The notes: generated by a model from the sequence alone, not told the origin. DNA of 64,000 nt from Pratylenchus scribneri (GCA_030063045.1 JAQSEB010000022.1:868001-932000); one strand, 5' to 3'. Positions 39,501-51,634 are shown, numbered from the stretch's first letter. Numbers and translations are program-made.

Positions 39501-40336
39501 AATTCATTCAATTTTTATTCATTTAAAAACCAATTTTTTAATTAATTAATGCCAAAAATAATATATTTTTTAAGTCCGTACCCATTTGTTGCGCTATGGC
39601 CATCCTCTGTGGCCAATCTGCTACTTAAAATGCTACTTGATGTGGAAATTTGTTGAGTTGGCGGCGATTTGGAAATTGAGCCAGTTTGATGGCTACCACG
39701 TCCTCGGCCAAAAAATGGTCCTTGTGATTTTGAATTGATAGAAAACTGAAAGAATTTTTTTTTATTATTTTATATTAAAATTGAAATGATTTAATAAATA
39801 AGAATTAATAAGGAAAAAAATTATTTCCAATTTAAAATATTTATCTATTTAAAATAAAAAAAATTAAGATAAAAAAATTTACAGTAATTCACTTAAAATG
39901 AAAATATTTTTATTAATTTTATAATTTTAATATTTTAAAATTAAATTTTAAAAAATTTAACATAAATGAATAAATAAAAAAATAGAAAAAAATAATTATT
40001 TCCAATTTAAATATTTTAAAAATTGGCTAACTATTTAAAACAAAATAAAATTTAAGTAAAAATTATCATAAAAATATTCAATTCGCTTAGAATAAAATAT
40101 TATTTATTTATAAAAATTTTAAATTTTTAGAAAAAATTATAAAAAAAAAGATTTATAATATTTTTAGAATTTATAATTTAAAAATTTTTCACATCTTCAT
40201 GATAATCGCCACTGTCGATGTTGGGGCTGGGCGATGAAAAAGGGAAGCAGAGGCGAAAAATGCGCAGCACCGAATTATTATTGCTTGTGATGAAACCGCC
40301 GCCCAACCCTGAGGAACCGGCCACTCCACCGAACAT
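36541..40336 (-). CDS. Synaptotagmin-like protein with tandem C2 domains, complete, 13 exons
   Basis: Synaptotagmins are calcium sensors for membrane fusion. Exons (minus): 40336-40193, 39745-39582, 39399-39268, 39029-38921, 38848-38772, 38652-38553, 38502-38457, 38308-38237, 38136-38049, 37508-37463, 37415-37350, 37153-37064, 36579-36541; 1173 nt, 390 residues, all phases closing. C2A (about residues 105-230) has [29 protein letters not shown] and [13 protein letters not shown]2B (about 245-380) has [43 protein letters not shown] and [14 protein letters not shown], ending with the family signature RWHTLQ. The acidic calcium-binding loop residues are kept in both domains. The 100-residue N-terminus from the ATG at 40336 is Ser/Gly-rich with no clear membrane segment; an upstream exon encoding one could exist. 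The subfamily is not assigned. Confidence 0.93.
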
Positions 40337-42340
40337 TTTTATTTTTCTGACTTTTTTTACTCTTAAAAAATAATATTTTTTGTTATAAAGTGATATATAT
40401 TTCGCGTCTATTGAAAATTTTCTAATAAAAAAAGAGTAAATTAATGGAAAAGAACGAATAATTGGCATTTTATTGAAAGGAAAAAATTCGATAGAATTAT
40501 TTCTTCTCAGCCAACCATTATTTTTATTAATATCCTCCACATCCGTATCAAGGTATGCGTTAATTAACCTCACGGCTATTACCTATATCTTATAAAGAGG
40601 AAATAAATTATATGGGTATGGGTAAATGAATTCAAATGGAAATTAAAAAATTAAAGCCACTTTTTGGGGGAATTTATGATTTTCAAAGGGCATATAGCCT
40701 TCAGGAATTGGTTGCTTCCGTGTTTACTGTATAGATATAGCCAAAAGAATGACTAATGGTATTAAAATCGGTCATACTAAATAATTTTTCGAAAAAAATC
40801 AAATGTTCAAAAGAAAATTGGACATATAAAGCAATAAAAATGATGCAAAAATTGGGAACATATAAAGATACGAAAATGACGATCAATAAGCGATCAATGT
40901 GTCCCTAATATAAAAATGTGGGAGGAAAAGCAATTTTGGAACACAACTCAGCATAAAATTGATTTCTAATTTAAACTTCACAATAACATATAAATGGACA
41001 CATTTTAGAGGATTTTTAAGGCTTTCCAAAAGATTAATTTTTAGAAAATATTAAATTTTAATGGAAAATTGGACATATGTATAAAAGGGAATGAAAATGA
41101 CGCAAAAATAGGAACATATAAGTGAAGAAAATGACGTTAAGCGATCAATGTGTCCCCAAAATAATAAAAAAATGGGAGGAAAAGCAATTTTGGAACACAC
41201 CTCAGCATAAAATTGATTTCTTCTCAACACACAACAAACGAGCAAAGCCACATTCCCATTTAAAACATTTTTATTATCGCATCGAAGGCAATAAAATGGA
41301 AATGGCAAAGAGGGGAAGAGGGCGCCGTGGGAATAAATTAAAAATATTAATTTTTGGGGGTTCGGTCGGAAATATGGAAAAAAAATTGAAAGCGGTCGCA
41401 CGATTGACGAATTCCTAAAATATGTGTAGCTTTTCATTTTTATTGAATAATCTATTAAATTTTGTGTTCTGTTTTGTATTTTTGAGGGAAAATTTTGGAA
41501 ATTAAATTTAAAAAAACCACAAATTTTTACCTATTGATTAAAATTAAAGAATCGAAATAAAGTCAAAAATTATTTTTTTACCAGAATTTTGAAAATTTTT
41601 ATGTCAAAAAATTAGTACATTAGGCAATGACCGAAAAATAAAGTAAAATTGAAAAATATTATATGATAAAAAACAATAATTTTAATTCTTGATAAAAATC
41701 TCTATAGAATTAATGCATTTTTTTATATTATAATATCCTTGGTCTTAAAAGGAAAAAGTGGGACATTGGATTGGATACAAAAAAAATCATAAAGAATCCA
41801 ACATTTGGCCACCGGCACATAAATTTTTCATTTTTGAGTTGAAAAATTTTAGAAATTGATAAAAATCAATGCCAAAAAGGTATATGGCCAAGATAAAGAT
41901 GGTAAAACCGTGTGGAGGCGAGCGAAAATAATTAACATTTCATGGGAAATTGTATTTTAAAAAATGGAATAAATACGTGGGCGAGCATTCAGTTTTTTTT
42001 GTATCGTGAAAATATTATAGTTGAGGGTGAGGCCAAAACATTTTTTGTACCGTGAAATTGGCATCTCTGTGAGTGCTTTGTTAAATACAAAATTATGGAA
42101 CAAAGAATATTCATAGGGAGAAAATGGTGGTCTTTTGACAAAAATGTGTGTACCAAAATAGTGGTTTATTGAAGAAAAATATTGGCCAAAGTTCACTTTT
42201 CTCCCCGCTAAAAAGAATTTTGTATTAACCCATTATTGGCAATGCAATTGACTTGTTGTCAAAGAGCCGAATTTTAATATTATGACAATTTTGTGTTACC
42301 ACAATTTTTCTGGTAATTTTTAGTACAAAAAATTGTTTAA
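40337..42340. other. Gene-poor region upstream of synaptotagmin, with a direct duplication
   Basis: No supported gene. Segments 40812-40970 and 41058-41221 are diverged direct copies (both with AAAATTGGACATAT, GCGATCAATGTGTCCC, GGGAGGAAAAGCAATTTTGG and CTCAGCATAAAATTGATTTC). Open frames on either strand in this area show no similarity to known families. The region may contain synaptotagmin promoter elements or upstream exons. Confidence 0.5.
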
Positions 42341-42462
42341 AGTGAAAATAGAAAATAGCCTTAGCCGCACCAAACACGGTCGATGCCTTCCCCCTACACC
42401 CAAAAATTGCATTAACCCATTAGTCGACGGCCACCGGGCCAAAAAGGGAGGAGGCACACATT

Positions 42463-43125
42463 TTTGTGGTGGAGCGGGGGGCAAAATAGGTTAGATGGGC
42501 CAATTTTTGTTGTGGAAGGTTTCTATTTCAATTGGCTAAAAGGCGAAGGCTCTCTTGTCGCACCAATTTTCATTGATGAGAGACCACAAAAAAGCCGTCG
42601 CCGCCGCTGGCTTTTTTTTCTATGTTAAAATGTGGGGATGGCCACTTTCCCCGAGGCCAAACTTCTTCGTTCCTCATACTCATCTCTTTTCTGTTTCCGG
42701 GGATATTCACACCACATTTTAGAAAATTGAAAATTATTTCTAATTTTTGGAAGTAAATTTTTCAATTTGATAGATTTTTGTGGTGGGGCTGGGGGAGGGT
42801 TTGGTGGGAGGTGTGATGGGAGAGGGGTCAAAACAGGTCAGATGGGCCAATTTTTGTTGTGGAAGGTTTCTATTTCAATTGGCTAAAAAGCGAAGGCTCT
42901 CTTGTCGCACCCATTTTCATTGGGAGACCACAAAAAGCCGTCACCGCCGCTGCATTTTTCTCTATGTAAAATTGTTGGGGGGGGGGGGGGGGGAGGCCAC
43001 TTTCCTCCCCGAGGCCAAACTTCTTCGTTCCCCTTGGCTCTTGCCCATATCCTCTTTGTTCCCTGGAGAATAAGCACACATTTTGGAAAATTGAAAATTA
43101 TTTCTAATTTTTGGAAGAAAACTTG
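42463..43125. repeat. Tandem duplication of about 313 bp with a poly-G run
   Basis: 42463-42775 and 42776-43125 are clear direct copies: both contain GATGGGCCAATTTTTGTTGT, TTTCAATTGGCTAAAA, GCGAAGGCTCTCTTGTCGCA, AGCCGTC(G/A)CCGCCGCTG and CCGAGGCCAAACTTCTTCGT. The second copy has a run of 17 G near 42976. The GC content is higher than the surroundings. No convincing coding frame is shared by the two copies. Confidence 0.85.
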
Positions 43126-43247
43126 TTGACCATTTTTTGGTACAAAATATCACGTTTTAAATTGGAACATTTTTCGCGACCAAACAATTTTGAGATGATA
43201 GCAAATTTAATTTACAAATTTTATTACTTTTTAAAATCAGCTGTAAC

Positions 43248-43710
43248 TAGGGTTCGGCGGTAGGTACTTTTGTCAAAAATCGGTACTCGGTTCTGGGTTT
43301 GGGGTCGGTACCCGGTACCGGTACTTTTCGCTAGTCGGTATCGGTACTAGTCGGTACTGACGGTACTGGAGAAAAAATGGTAAAAAATCATAAAAATTTT
43401 TAAAAATCAATTTTTTTTCTTTCAAAAATCAAAAATTTTTGATACAGACAAATAAAAATAGCTTCATAAAAGAATTAAATTTGACTGAAATTTTCATTTT
43501 AAAGAAAAAAATTTAAAAAAAAAATAAAAATTTGGCCAAAAATGCCATTTTAGGGGGTGCTTGTCAGTACCGACTAGTACCGAGTTGAAAAAACGCTACC
43601 GGTAGTATACCGGGGTCGGTTCCGGTTCTCGCAAAATCGGTACAGGTACTGGCCAACCCCCGGTACTTCGGTACCAGTACCGACCGGTACTACGGTACTG
43701 CCGAACCATA
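43248..43710. mobile_element. hAT-like element rich in GGTACC motifs
   Basis: It starts TAGGGTTCGGC and ends GCCGAACCATA. The flanking 8-mers GCTGTAAC (43240-43247) and GCTTTAAC (43711-43718) match at seven of eight positions, fitting a decayed hAT target duplication. Arms of about 120 bp are dense in CGGTAC and pair with each other; the middle is AT-rich. The first bases are shared with the element at 5590-6513. No transposase is present. Confidence 0.8.
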
Positions 43711-43718
43711 GCTTTAAC

Positions 43719-46360
43719 ATTTAAATATAAGTGTGAAGTATGCCATAAAAATTATTTAATATCTAAATTTAAATTTGTGAATTAAATGTAAAATAATATT
43801 TATATAGGCTATATTCAATTTTTTAATAATTAAGGTTAAAAATATTTTAAGAAGGATAACATTAGATTAAAATTTAAAATTATTGGATACTTCATAATAA
43901 AATTAATATAGCTTATAATTATTTTTGAGTGCAAATTGTACTTTTTTAGCTTTAAAAATGCAAGGTTGGAGGCTATTCGATTCGCCAAAAGGGCATATAA
44001 AATTTTAAATAAAAAGTAGCACTTTATCTTTCAATTTTACCAAATTTGGCCTCTGGCATAGTTCTTCGATTATTTGGTACTGGTCCGTAAATCCAAATTA
44101 GTGTGGATGTGGAACGTGTTCCGGTCATTAGTGAAAACTGCTTAATGGATTTGGCACAAATTTTTGGCTTTTTTGCCGGGCTAATTGAAAATGTGACTTG
44201 ACGTTGAAATTTTTGGCTAATTGGAGGGAAAGGATTTAAAAGAAGACATATATAGAGAGGGATTTTAAAAAATCAGTTAAAAATTAGGGAAGTAAAATTT
44301 TTTCATTGGAAAAATTTTAGACCACACTGATCAAATAAAAATTTTTTAAAGATTAACCAAAATTCGTTTATTGAAAAATTTTTCAGTAATTTTAAAATTT
44401 TTATTATATTTTTTTTATTAATATAATTTTGTAGGTCTTTTTGATATCAAAAATTATTGATTATAAACGTAATTGGCCTTGTATGCCAAAACCGTACAAA
44501 AATTTTGTGCCACCTGCCTAATCTTCTAATTTATTTATTAATTATTTTGTATTTTTTTCTATTCTAAAATTTATATTTGTCAAAAAATATTTGTGAGGGA
44601 AAATAAATAAAAGAAAATGTGAGGTAAACATTGAACCGAAATTGTGAAGGGAATGAATGAACAATGTGTTTTATTTGGTTTCCATAGGGAATAATTTATT
44701 TTTGTAATATTAATTTAGGTATTTGAATGTGCAGCATTTTCCCCTCAGCTTTCTGACTTTTTCTCCATCTTTCATCTCTACATTTGCATCCAAAATTGGA
44801 ATTAGCAGAGAATAAAAAATGCAATAAATCATTTTTAATTATTGTTTGCTATTTTAATTTGCATTTTCGGAATATTATTAATTAACTGAATATAATAAAG
44901 AGTAATAAGTTGAAAAGAACGGAAACATTTATTAATGTGGAAAAATTTGGATAAATTTAATAATTTTTTCTCAATTTCCTGTGTAGTTTTATTTTGCATT
45001 CTGCAGAAAAACGCAAAAAAATAGAATAATTAATTTTTTTTAGCGAGAGAAGAAAATTTGTATTTTTTTGGGGAAAAAAAATTTGCATATTAATTTTTAC
45101 ACTTTTGTAAAAATAAAAATTTTTTTTATGGGTTTTTAGAATACAAATTTATGACTGATTTTTTCTATAAAATTAAATTTCGAAAAAATTAGAATTAACA
45201 TAAATTGTGAGCCTTTTAAAAGGACACATTTTTGCATGTTGTATATGGGAAAAAATACACAAATTAATGTTTGAGCCAAAGGCGTAAAAATTTTATATTT
45301 TTTATGAAAATAAAATTTGCATATTAATTAATTTTTTCACTTTTGCAAAATTTGAAAATCAAAATTTTCGTTGGATTTTTAGGGCATAAATTTATTAAAT
45401 GAAATTTTTCTATAAAAATTAAATTTCGAAAAATAATAATTAAGATAAATTGTAAACCTTTTAAAAAGGTTAAAAATAGATTTTTAAATTTATCGATTTA
45501 AAATTTTATGTAATTATGTTACGGTTTGCAATTGTTTTTTTCTGGATTGTAATATTTTTGGATTGAAATTGTGTTTTCGATTTTAATCGTTAATGTATAT
45601 TGGCTAGCAGAATTGATCCTGCTCTGAAAATTTTCAAATTTTTAATAGGTTGAATTCTGAAAAATAAGCCCTAAAATGCATTTGTTCTGGGTCCTGATTT
45701 TTAGATATTTTTTGGCTAGCAGAATTGATCCTGCTCTGAAAATTTTAATTTTTTTAACTAGGTCAAAATTCAATTTCTAAAAAAATAACACAAATTTAGA
45801 ACCATATAAAATGATGAAAAAAGGATTGAAAATCTATTGTTCTTTGAATTTATTTTTTCAATTTTATGATTATTAGAAATTGGGTCCAAAAATGGGATTG
45901 AATCCGGCACTAGGGGAATGAAATGAATGAGCCAGCCACTCTTTGGTCCAAAAAATTCAATTTTTTTTGCTCTCAATTTACAATTGAATTAAGAAAATTG
46001 TGCAAGAAGTGTTGGGAAAATAAAATTATTCTCTCAGAATTTTTGGATACCGACAATTTCAAAAAATTTCATAAAAATTGAATTTACTCTGAAAAGTATG
46101 GGAGGGAAAATTAAATTTTTTTTTCAATTGCAACAAATTTTTGACTCGATTACTTATAATATTTCGGTACATTTTCTACTTCACTTTAAGGTTATTTTGG
46201 GTTATGCTTTATTAATGGATTCTGGTATTGTTAGGTAGTTGACTTTGTTTCCCCCATTTTTTTCCAAAAAAATTTTTTATTTTATTTTAAACTAAAAAAG
46301 TGTAATATTTAGGGGTTTTCGATGATGGGAACGAATTTGGCATTTCTGTTGCTTTTTCTG
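43719..46360. other. AT-rich gene-poor region with direct duplications
   Basis: 45084-45235 and 45317-45470 are diverged direct copies (both with TTTTTCTATAAAA(T)TTAAATTTCGAAAAA). GCTAGCAGAATTGATCCTGC appears at 45604 and 45713 in a second duplicated block. One minus-strand open stretch (44024-44272) looks coding-like and is listed separately. Nothing else is recognised. Confidence 0.5.
44041..44272 (-). CDS. Possible minus-strand exon of unknown gene
   Basis: One frame stays open for about 83 codons from 44272 to the TAA at 44024 and has balanced composition: SPAKKPKICAKSIKQFSLMT, then TLIWIYGPVPNNRRTMPEAK. A GGTAAAA donor follows at 44041/44040 (phase 1). GC content is above the local background. 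There is no recognised family. It could be an upstream exon of the synaptotagmin gene 3.7 kb away, but the join was not demonstrated and no clear acceptor supports it. Confidence 0.25.
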
Positions 46361-46388
46361 ATTTTCCGTTGACTTTTTGTGATTTTCC

Positions 46389-46812
46389 GAAAAGATCTTG
46401 GATCAGAAAATTTTGCTTTGGTAACCAAAATTGCAGAATTGAACTGCATAAAATATTTTGGTTCAGAAAATTTTGCTTAGTGAACCAAAATTGCAGAATT
46501 GACGTGCATAAAATATTTTGGTTCAGAAAATTTTGCTTATTGAACCAAAATTGCAGAATTGACCTGCATAAAATATTTTGGTTCAGAAAATTTTGCTTAG
46601 TGAACCAAAATTGCAGAATTGACCTGCATAAAATATTTTGGTTCAGAAAATTTTGCTTAGTGAACCAAAATTGCAGAATTGACCTGCATAAAATATTTTG
46701 GTTCAGAAAATTTTGCTTAGTGAACCAATTGCAGAATTGACCTGCATAAAATATTTTGGTTCAGAAAATTTTGCTTAGTGAACCAATTGCAGAATTGACC
46801 TGCATAAAATAT
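46389..46812. repeat. 60-bp tandem array, 7 copies
   Basis: The unit contains TTGGTTCAGAAAATTTTGCT, TAGTGAACCAAAATTGCAGA and ATTGACCTGCATAAAATATT. The first five copies are 60 bp (20 codons, so a frame stays open through them); the last two lose 2 bp. Each unit holds the inverted pair TTGGTTCA/TGAACCAA around a 15-nt loop. Confidence 0.92.
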
Positions 46813-49800
46813 CTTAGTTCTGGAAAATTCTGATAAGGATTTAGGGTTAACAGATATATTTATGCTTTATTAATGAATTCTGGTATATTCTGGAAAATTC
46901 TGACGGGGCTTTAGGGTTAACAGATATGTTTATGCTTTAGCTATTCTTTTCAAATTTACGCAATACAAGTTGTTGACATTTTTTGAATCCATTATTCCCT
47001 TAGATATATTTCCCACACACACATTTTCTGAGGGCAAGCCAAAATGAGAACGCCTCTAGGTCCTCGCCCCATCATCATCATTTAAACACATTTTGTTTCG
47101 CCGACGACTTTGCCGAATTTGTTTGGCTCCTTTGGCAAACACATATTTTTTTATGCGAAGCCAAATGAGTTTTTGGGCAATAGGAAAAATTTTGGGGAAG
47201 GAAGCCGACCAAAGGGAATTGGGATTAATTTTTTTCACATTCACTCGTTCGACACAAAGTCCCCCTCTGCTGATGACTTTTTTTCTCTTGATGGCATTTT
47301 GTCCAATGTTAATATGCCGGATATGGGCATTCGATGAAACCCTCACAAATGGCAAAAATTCCCATTTTGGATGGGATTTTTTTTGATGGATTAAAATTTT
47401 TTTGATGGTTTTTGATATTTAAAATGAGAAGAAGGGGATTTATTTTGTGCTAAATGAATCCATATTCGAAAAGATAAAGAATTAAATTTTCGAATGGTGT
47501 TTTTATAGGTCTTGGTCTTGCGAATTTTTGCATTCTAAAAGATAAAGATAATGGACTCGTGAATTTTTGCAGATTTTTTGCAAATTTTTTTGCCAGATAA
47601 TTAAATAATTTAATTGTAAAAAATTCTTTATTTTAAATCAGTTTATTTGATCAAAATATTCTATTAAATTATGAATGCTATATAATAATTATATTTAATT
47701 TAAAATTTGTTTCCATGCAATCTCATAAAGAATATTCTTTTTTAAAAATTTATTTTGCACCTACTATAGTTCTTTAAAATGAGTATGTATTTTGGGTAAT
47801 CTATTGTTTGCACTCAAATTTTTTGGGTCAACTGAGGAAAAGGAAACCAACCCCCTAGATTCATCCGATATAGGGTTTAGGGTTTTAGGGGATAGATTAT
47901 CATCTCATTTCTCATATATCCGTAACCCTACCCTAATCATCTATAAGAGGAACCCTTCATTTTTTACAGATAATACATAAGTAAGTACTATGTCTTAAAT
48001 GTCATCAAAATATGGTCTATTTGTAAAAAATTTTAATTTATCTTAAATTTATAGGAAAGAAATGGTAATACAGAATAATTAGGGAAAGAAGGATGAATTC
48101 GAAATTTAAGGTAGTGAATTAGAATTTTTGAAAAAATTGGCAGGCAATGCGCCGAATTTTCGCCTGTCTAAAATTATTATAATGGGTTGGCAAAATTATT
48201 TATTCGGACATATTTTTGAAAAGAAAATAAGGAAGAATAAATGAAGTGGAATGAAGTAGAATAATCAAAGAGTATTGTTTACAATGATTGTTTTTTATAA
48301 GCAAAAATGGGGGAAAAATGCTAAGTATTAAAATGTCTGCTTTTTTGGTTAAATTTTTAAAATTTAAAAGTGCAACATAACCCTTCTACATTACATAAAG
48401 AGACCAAAAATAAAACAAAATAGAAGAATACATAAAATAAAAATTGAAAATTAAGAAAATGGATGATAAAAAATGATAATTATATTCAGAAAAAATTATG
48501 GATAGAAAATGGCCAAGAAATATGCAAGTTATTTTTACAACCCACATAAAATGTCCGAAATAAAAAAAATGAAAAAATTTTAATGGAAATTGCTAGCAAG
48601 CAACATGAGCTTAAGAAATTATAGTATTAAGGAAATAATAATAAGTAAAATTAAAGTCAACAAAATTGATAATCATGCCAATATTTAAAACGGATGGAAC
48701 AATGACCAACAAAATATGCGGAGGTTTATTTTTAGAAAGAACTCTGGAAATCCCAATTTTGGCACACATAAAATGGCCGAAATGAAAAATTTTATAAAAG
48801 GGGAAATGGCTGTCAGAATGAAAAATGGGTGGTGAGCGGGCATGAAAATTAAAATTAGAAAATTTTTTCAAAGAAATTTTGCATTCCTCTGGAATCCCCA
48901 AAAATAAAAAAAAATGAAGGAACAATGGAATTATGTGGAACGGGGGCCAACCTGTGGCTGTGGGCATGAAAAATGTGCATAGGAAAATGAGAAATTTTTT
49001 ATGAGGCGCGCCCGTAAAACATTCATTTGCCAAAAGGCCCTTTTTGGAAAAAGAAAAGGGAGCCTCTGGCAAAGGTTGCCGGCGGCCAATGGAGTAATTT
49101 TTTATTCACAAGATAATAATGGGGGAAAGAAGGGGAAATCCTAGTGGAACTGAAAAAGAAAGGACAATCGGCGCTGGTGGATGTGGCCAATGCCAAACAA
49201 TGAACAAAAAAAAAGTGAAAATAAATGGGCAGTGAGCGGAGACATTGGGTTACCATGCTGGGTGAGTGAAAAAAAAATGTTTAATGAGAATGTATGGATG
49301 TGGGGAATAAGAGGGAATACTCGGGCGCGGACTGGGTTTGCGTTGGAATAATAAAATATGTTGTGGAGAGAGGACTCAAATTCCAAATTCCAGACCCAAC
49401 TTTATTCTGTCCCAAACCTATGCCTTAAAAAATACATTTGCGCGAATTATTTATTTATACAACCTATTCGAATATTGCCTGAGCCAGAATATTCATAAAA
49501 TTATTAAATTTACCCAAAAAATTTTTCTTGTCAAAAAATCTATATTCTTGAATTTATGTTTTTGATTTATATTACCAGTCCTGTCTCCTCTATATTCATA
49601 CTTAGTTAGATAAGAAGCAGGATAAATTTTTAAAGAGAGAATAAAATTATTCAAAGACCCGTGAGAAAATACTGTTAATATTTTTGGCATGAATTTCTGT
49701 AAATTCAATGATTTTTTTATAGAAAAATTAAATTATCCTTATGAAATTATTTAAAAAATAAGATCATAAATTAATGTAGATAATTGGCAATATCATATGC

Positions 49801-49818
49801 GTTAAACCTAAAGCTAAG
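46813..49818. other. Gene-poor region
   Basis: 46825-46935 has two copies of CTGGAAAATTCTGA...TTTAGGGTTAACAGATAT. An R3 repeat lies at 47775-47990. Less AT-rich islands at 47060-47390 and 48830-49390 have open frames on both strands, up to 153 codons on the minus strand at 48611-49072, but none shows family similarity or a clear splice context. Left unassigned. Confidence 0.45.
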
Positions 49819-50010
49819 ATGAAAGCAAATGAATTTTTTCGAATATACAGAAAATTGGTTTTGGTTGGATTTGTTTCATTTCAAATTCTATTGCTTCCCA
49901 AAAAGAGTTGCCAGAACAACGCGGTGAGCGCTCAAAATCCGAGTTTGCCAACAGTGGCCGGAAATAATAAAAAATGGAAAATGAACAAGGGGAAACAATA
50001 TTTGCCATAA
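49819..50010 (+). CDS. Possible small secreted protein, 63 residues
   Basis: A complete ATG-to-TAA frame with a basic N-terminus, a hydrophobic core (LVLVGFVSFQILLLP) and a polar, Lys/Asn-rich remainder with one cysteine, as in a signal peptide followed by a short secreted peptide. No promoter, intron or family support is visible. It is slightly GC-richer than its flanks. It could be chance in AT-rich DNA. Confidence 0.25.
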   Translation: MKANEFFRIYRKLVLVGFVSFQILLLPKKSCQNNAVSAQNPSLPTVAGNNKKWKMNKGKQYLP

Positions 50011-50504
50011 TTCTATTGTTTTTTGGGTCCTCTTTCTTTAAATAACTGAATTAATGAAACAATCGAGAAGTCAGGGGTCTTATATAACTTATTTAACCAA
50101 TTATTATTGTACAATAAAATTTAAGGCATTTAATATTTATTGTAAATTGTGCAATTTTAGTCAATATCTTGATATTCATTCAGGCTATTAATTAAATTAC
50201 CATTGTGGAATTTTTTATCTATGATTGAGGCTTGGGGTAACAAAATATAAATTCTTTCGCTTTGGAATAAAAATTGAATGAGCGATAAAAATTTATTATT
50301 TTATTTACCTTTTAATTTAATGGGGATTGCAATTTATTAAATTAACGATAGGATGAAAATGATATTTAAGGAATTTGGGTAAACATAAAAAACATGAAGC
50401 AAATAAAAATTTTATTGACGGCCCAAAAGGTGAGAATTGTATGTGCGGTTGATGATTGAAAAAAATTTATAAAGAAGAATTTATGTTAATAATTTTTATG
50501 CTTG

Positions 50505-50705
50505 CCGCGACATTTCGCATCCGATATTTGCGCACTCGACAATTGCGCACTATTTTTTTAACTAGGGATTAGGGCTAGGGTTAGGTTTAGGGGCAGGCAT
50601 GGGTTTAGGGGCTATGGGTTTAGGGGGCTATGGGTTAGGGGTTTGGGGATTCTATATAAGTTTGACTTGACTAAAAAAATAGTGCGCAAATGTCGGCGAA
50701 CATTT
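50505..50705. repeat. Inverted-repeat element enclosing TTAGGG-like repeats
   Basis: The arm TTGCGCACTATTTTTTTAAC (about 50552) faces TGACTAAAAAAATAGTGCGC (about 50670), with outer CCGCGACATTT/AAATGTCGGCG. Between them is a degenerate GGGTTTAGGGGC / GGGTTAGG array of about 80 bp. A foldback element is more likely than an interstitial telomere. Confidence 0.7.
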
Positions 50706-51228
50706 TTATGTCTGTAATTGGCTGTTTTTCAAATTAAAAATAAAGCATAAAAATTCTTATATATATGGATTTGTGGGAATTTTAAGGACTTTGGACTTGT
50801 AAATTTTAAAAGAGAAATAAATTCTTTAAAAAGAGCAAGCTTTGAGGGATCGATAAACCGGTTTATGAAAAGGTTTGATTATAGAAATTTTTTCATGGGA
50901 CATAAATCGAAGAAAAACATTTAATTGTTTTTTAGGACCATCAAAATATATGTAGTTTACTTTAAATTGATAAGGAACATTCAAAATTTATTGATAATTT
51001 GAGAATTTGGGAGGAGAAAAGCATGTTGTAATTTATTATATGGGAAAAAGGATTGGCCCATTTTTTAAATAAAAAGGTCATCATGTATTCGCCCTTTCCA
51101 TACCATATAAGAGTTAGACCAATGAACAATATGGATTGCTGGGATGGAATGGCTTTTAGCGTCAGCAACAGCAATGTCATCAACGACAACGGCTGGAAAT
51201 GACAATCATATTTTTCATAAGGATGGTA

Positions 51229-51634
51229 TTTAATTTTGCGAAAAAAACATTGAAAATTGCGAAAAAAACATTGAAAATTGCGAAAAGAGTATTGAAAATT
51301 GCGAAAAGTTTATAACGGTTTAGTGGTTTGTTCTAGACCCCCAAACCTTATATCCAATCGATAGATCTCGTCAATACGCGTCGATTGGTATATATTTTGT
51401 CGTGGCTTGATGAAAAATTAAGGGTTTTAAACCACTTAAACCGCTTAATGGGGTTTGGTTCAAAACCAATTAAACCATGACAAATTATATACCATTCGAT
51501 GCGTCTTGATGAGCTCTATCCAATGGTATATAGTTTGTGAATTTTGCACAAACCAATAAACCGTTATAAACTTTTCGCAATTTTCAATACTCTTTTCGCA
51601 ATTTTCAATTTTTTTTTTCGCAATTTTAAATATT
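51229..51634. repeat. R5 hairpin element, best copy
   Basis: Left arm ATTGAAAATTGCGAAAAGTT then TATAACGGTTTAGTGGTTTG; right arm AACCGTTATAAACTTTTCGC then AATTTTCAATACTCTTTTCG. Inner GATAGATCTCGTCAATACGC and GATGCGTCTTGATGAGCTCT are related. The arm unit AACATTGAAAATTGCGAAAA is itself repeated three times. Other good copies are 55468-55795 and 62785-63113. Confidence 0.85.

Noticed and set aside
41051..41437. 128-codon minus-strand frame upstream of synaptotagmin
   Set aside because: It spans part of a direct duplication, is Phe/Tyr/Ser-rich as expected from AT-rich DNA, and has no similarity.
46369..46740. 123-codon frame with a KIFWFRKFC repeat
   Set aside because: It is the translation of a 60-bp tandem array; frame is kept only because 60 is a multiple of three.
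47056..47386. Overlapping open frames on both strands near 47.1-47.4 kb
   Set aside because: Three competing frames and no family match; left as a GC-richer island only.
48611..49386. Minus-strand open frames of up to 153 codons
   Set aside because: The composition (Phe, Ile, Pro, His) is that of random AT-rich DNA with G/A tracts on the other strand; no domain or splice structure.
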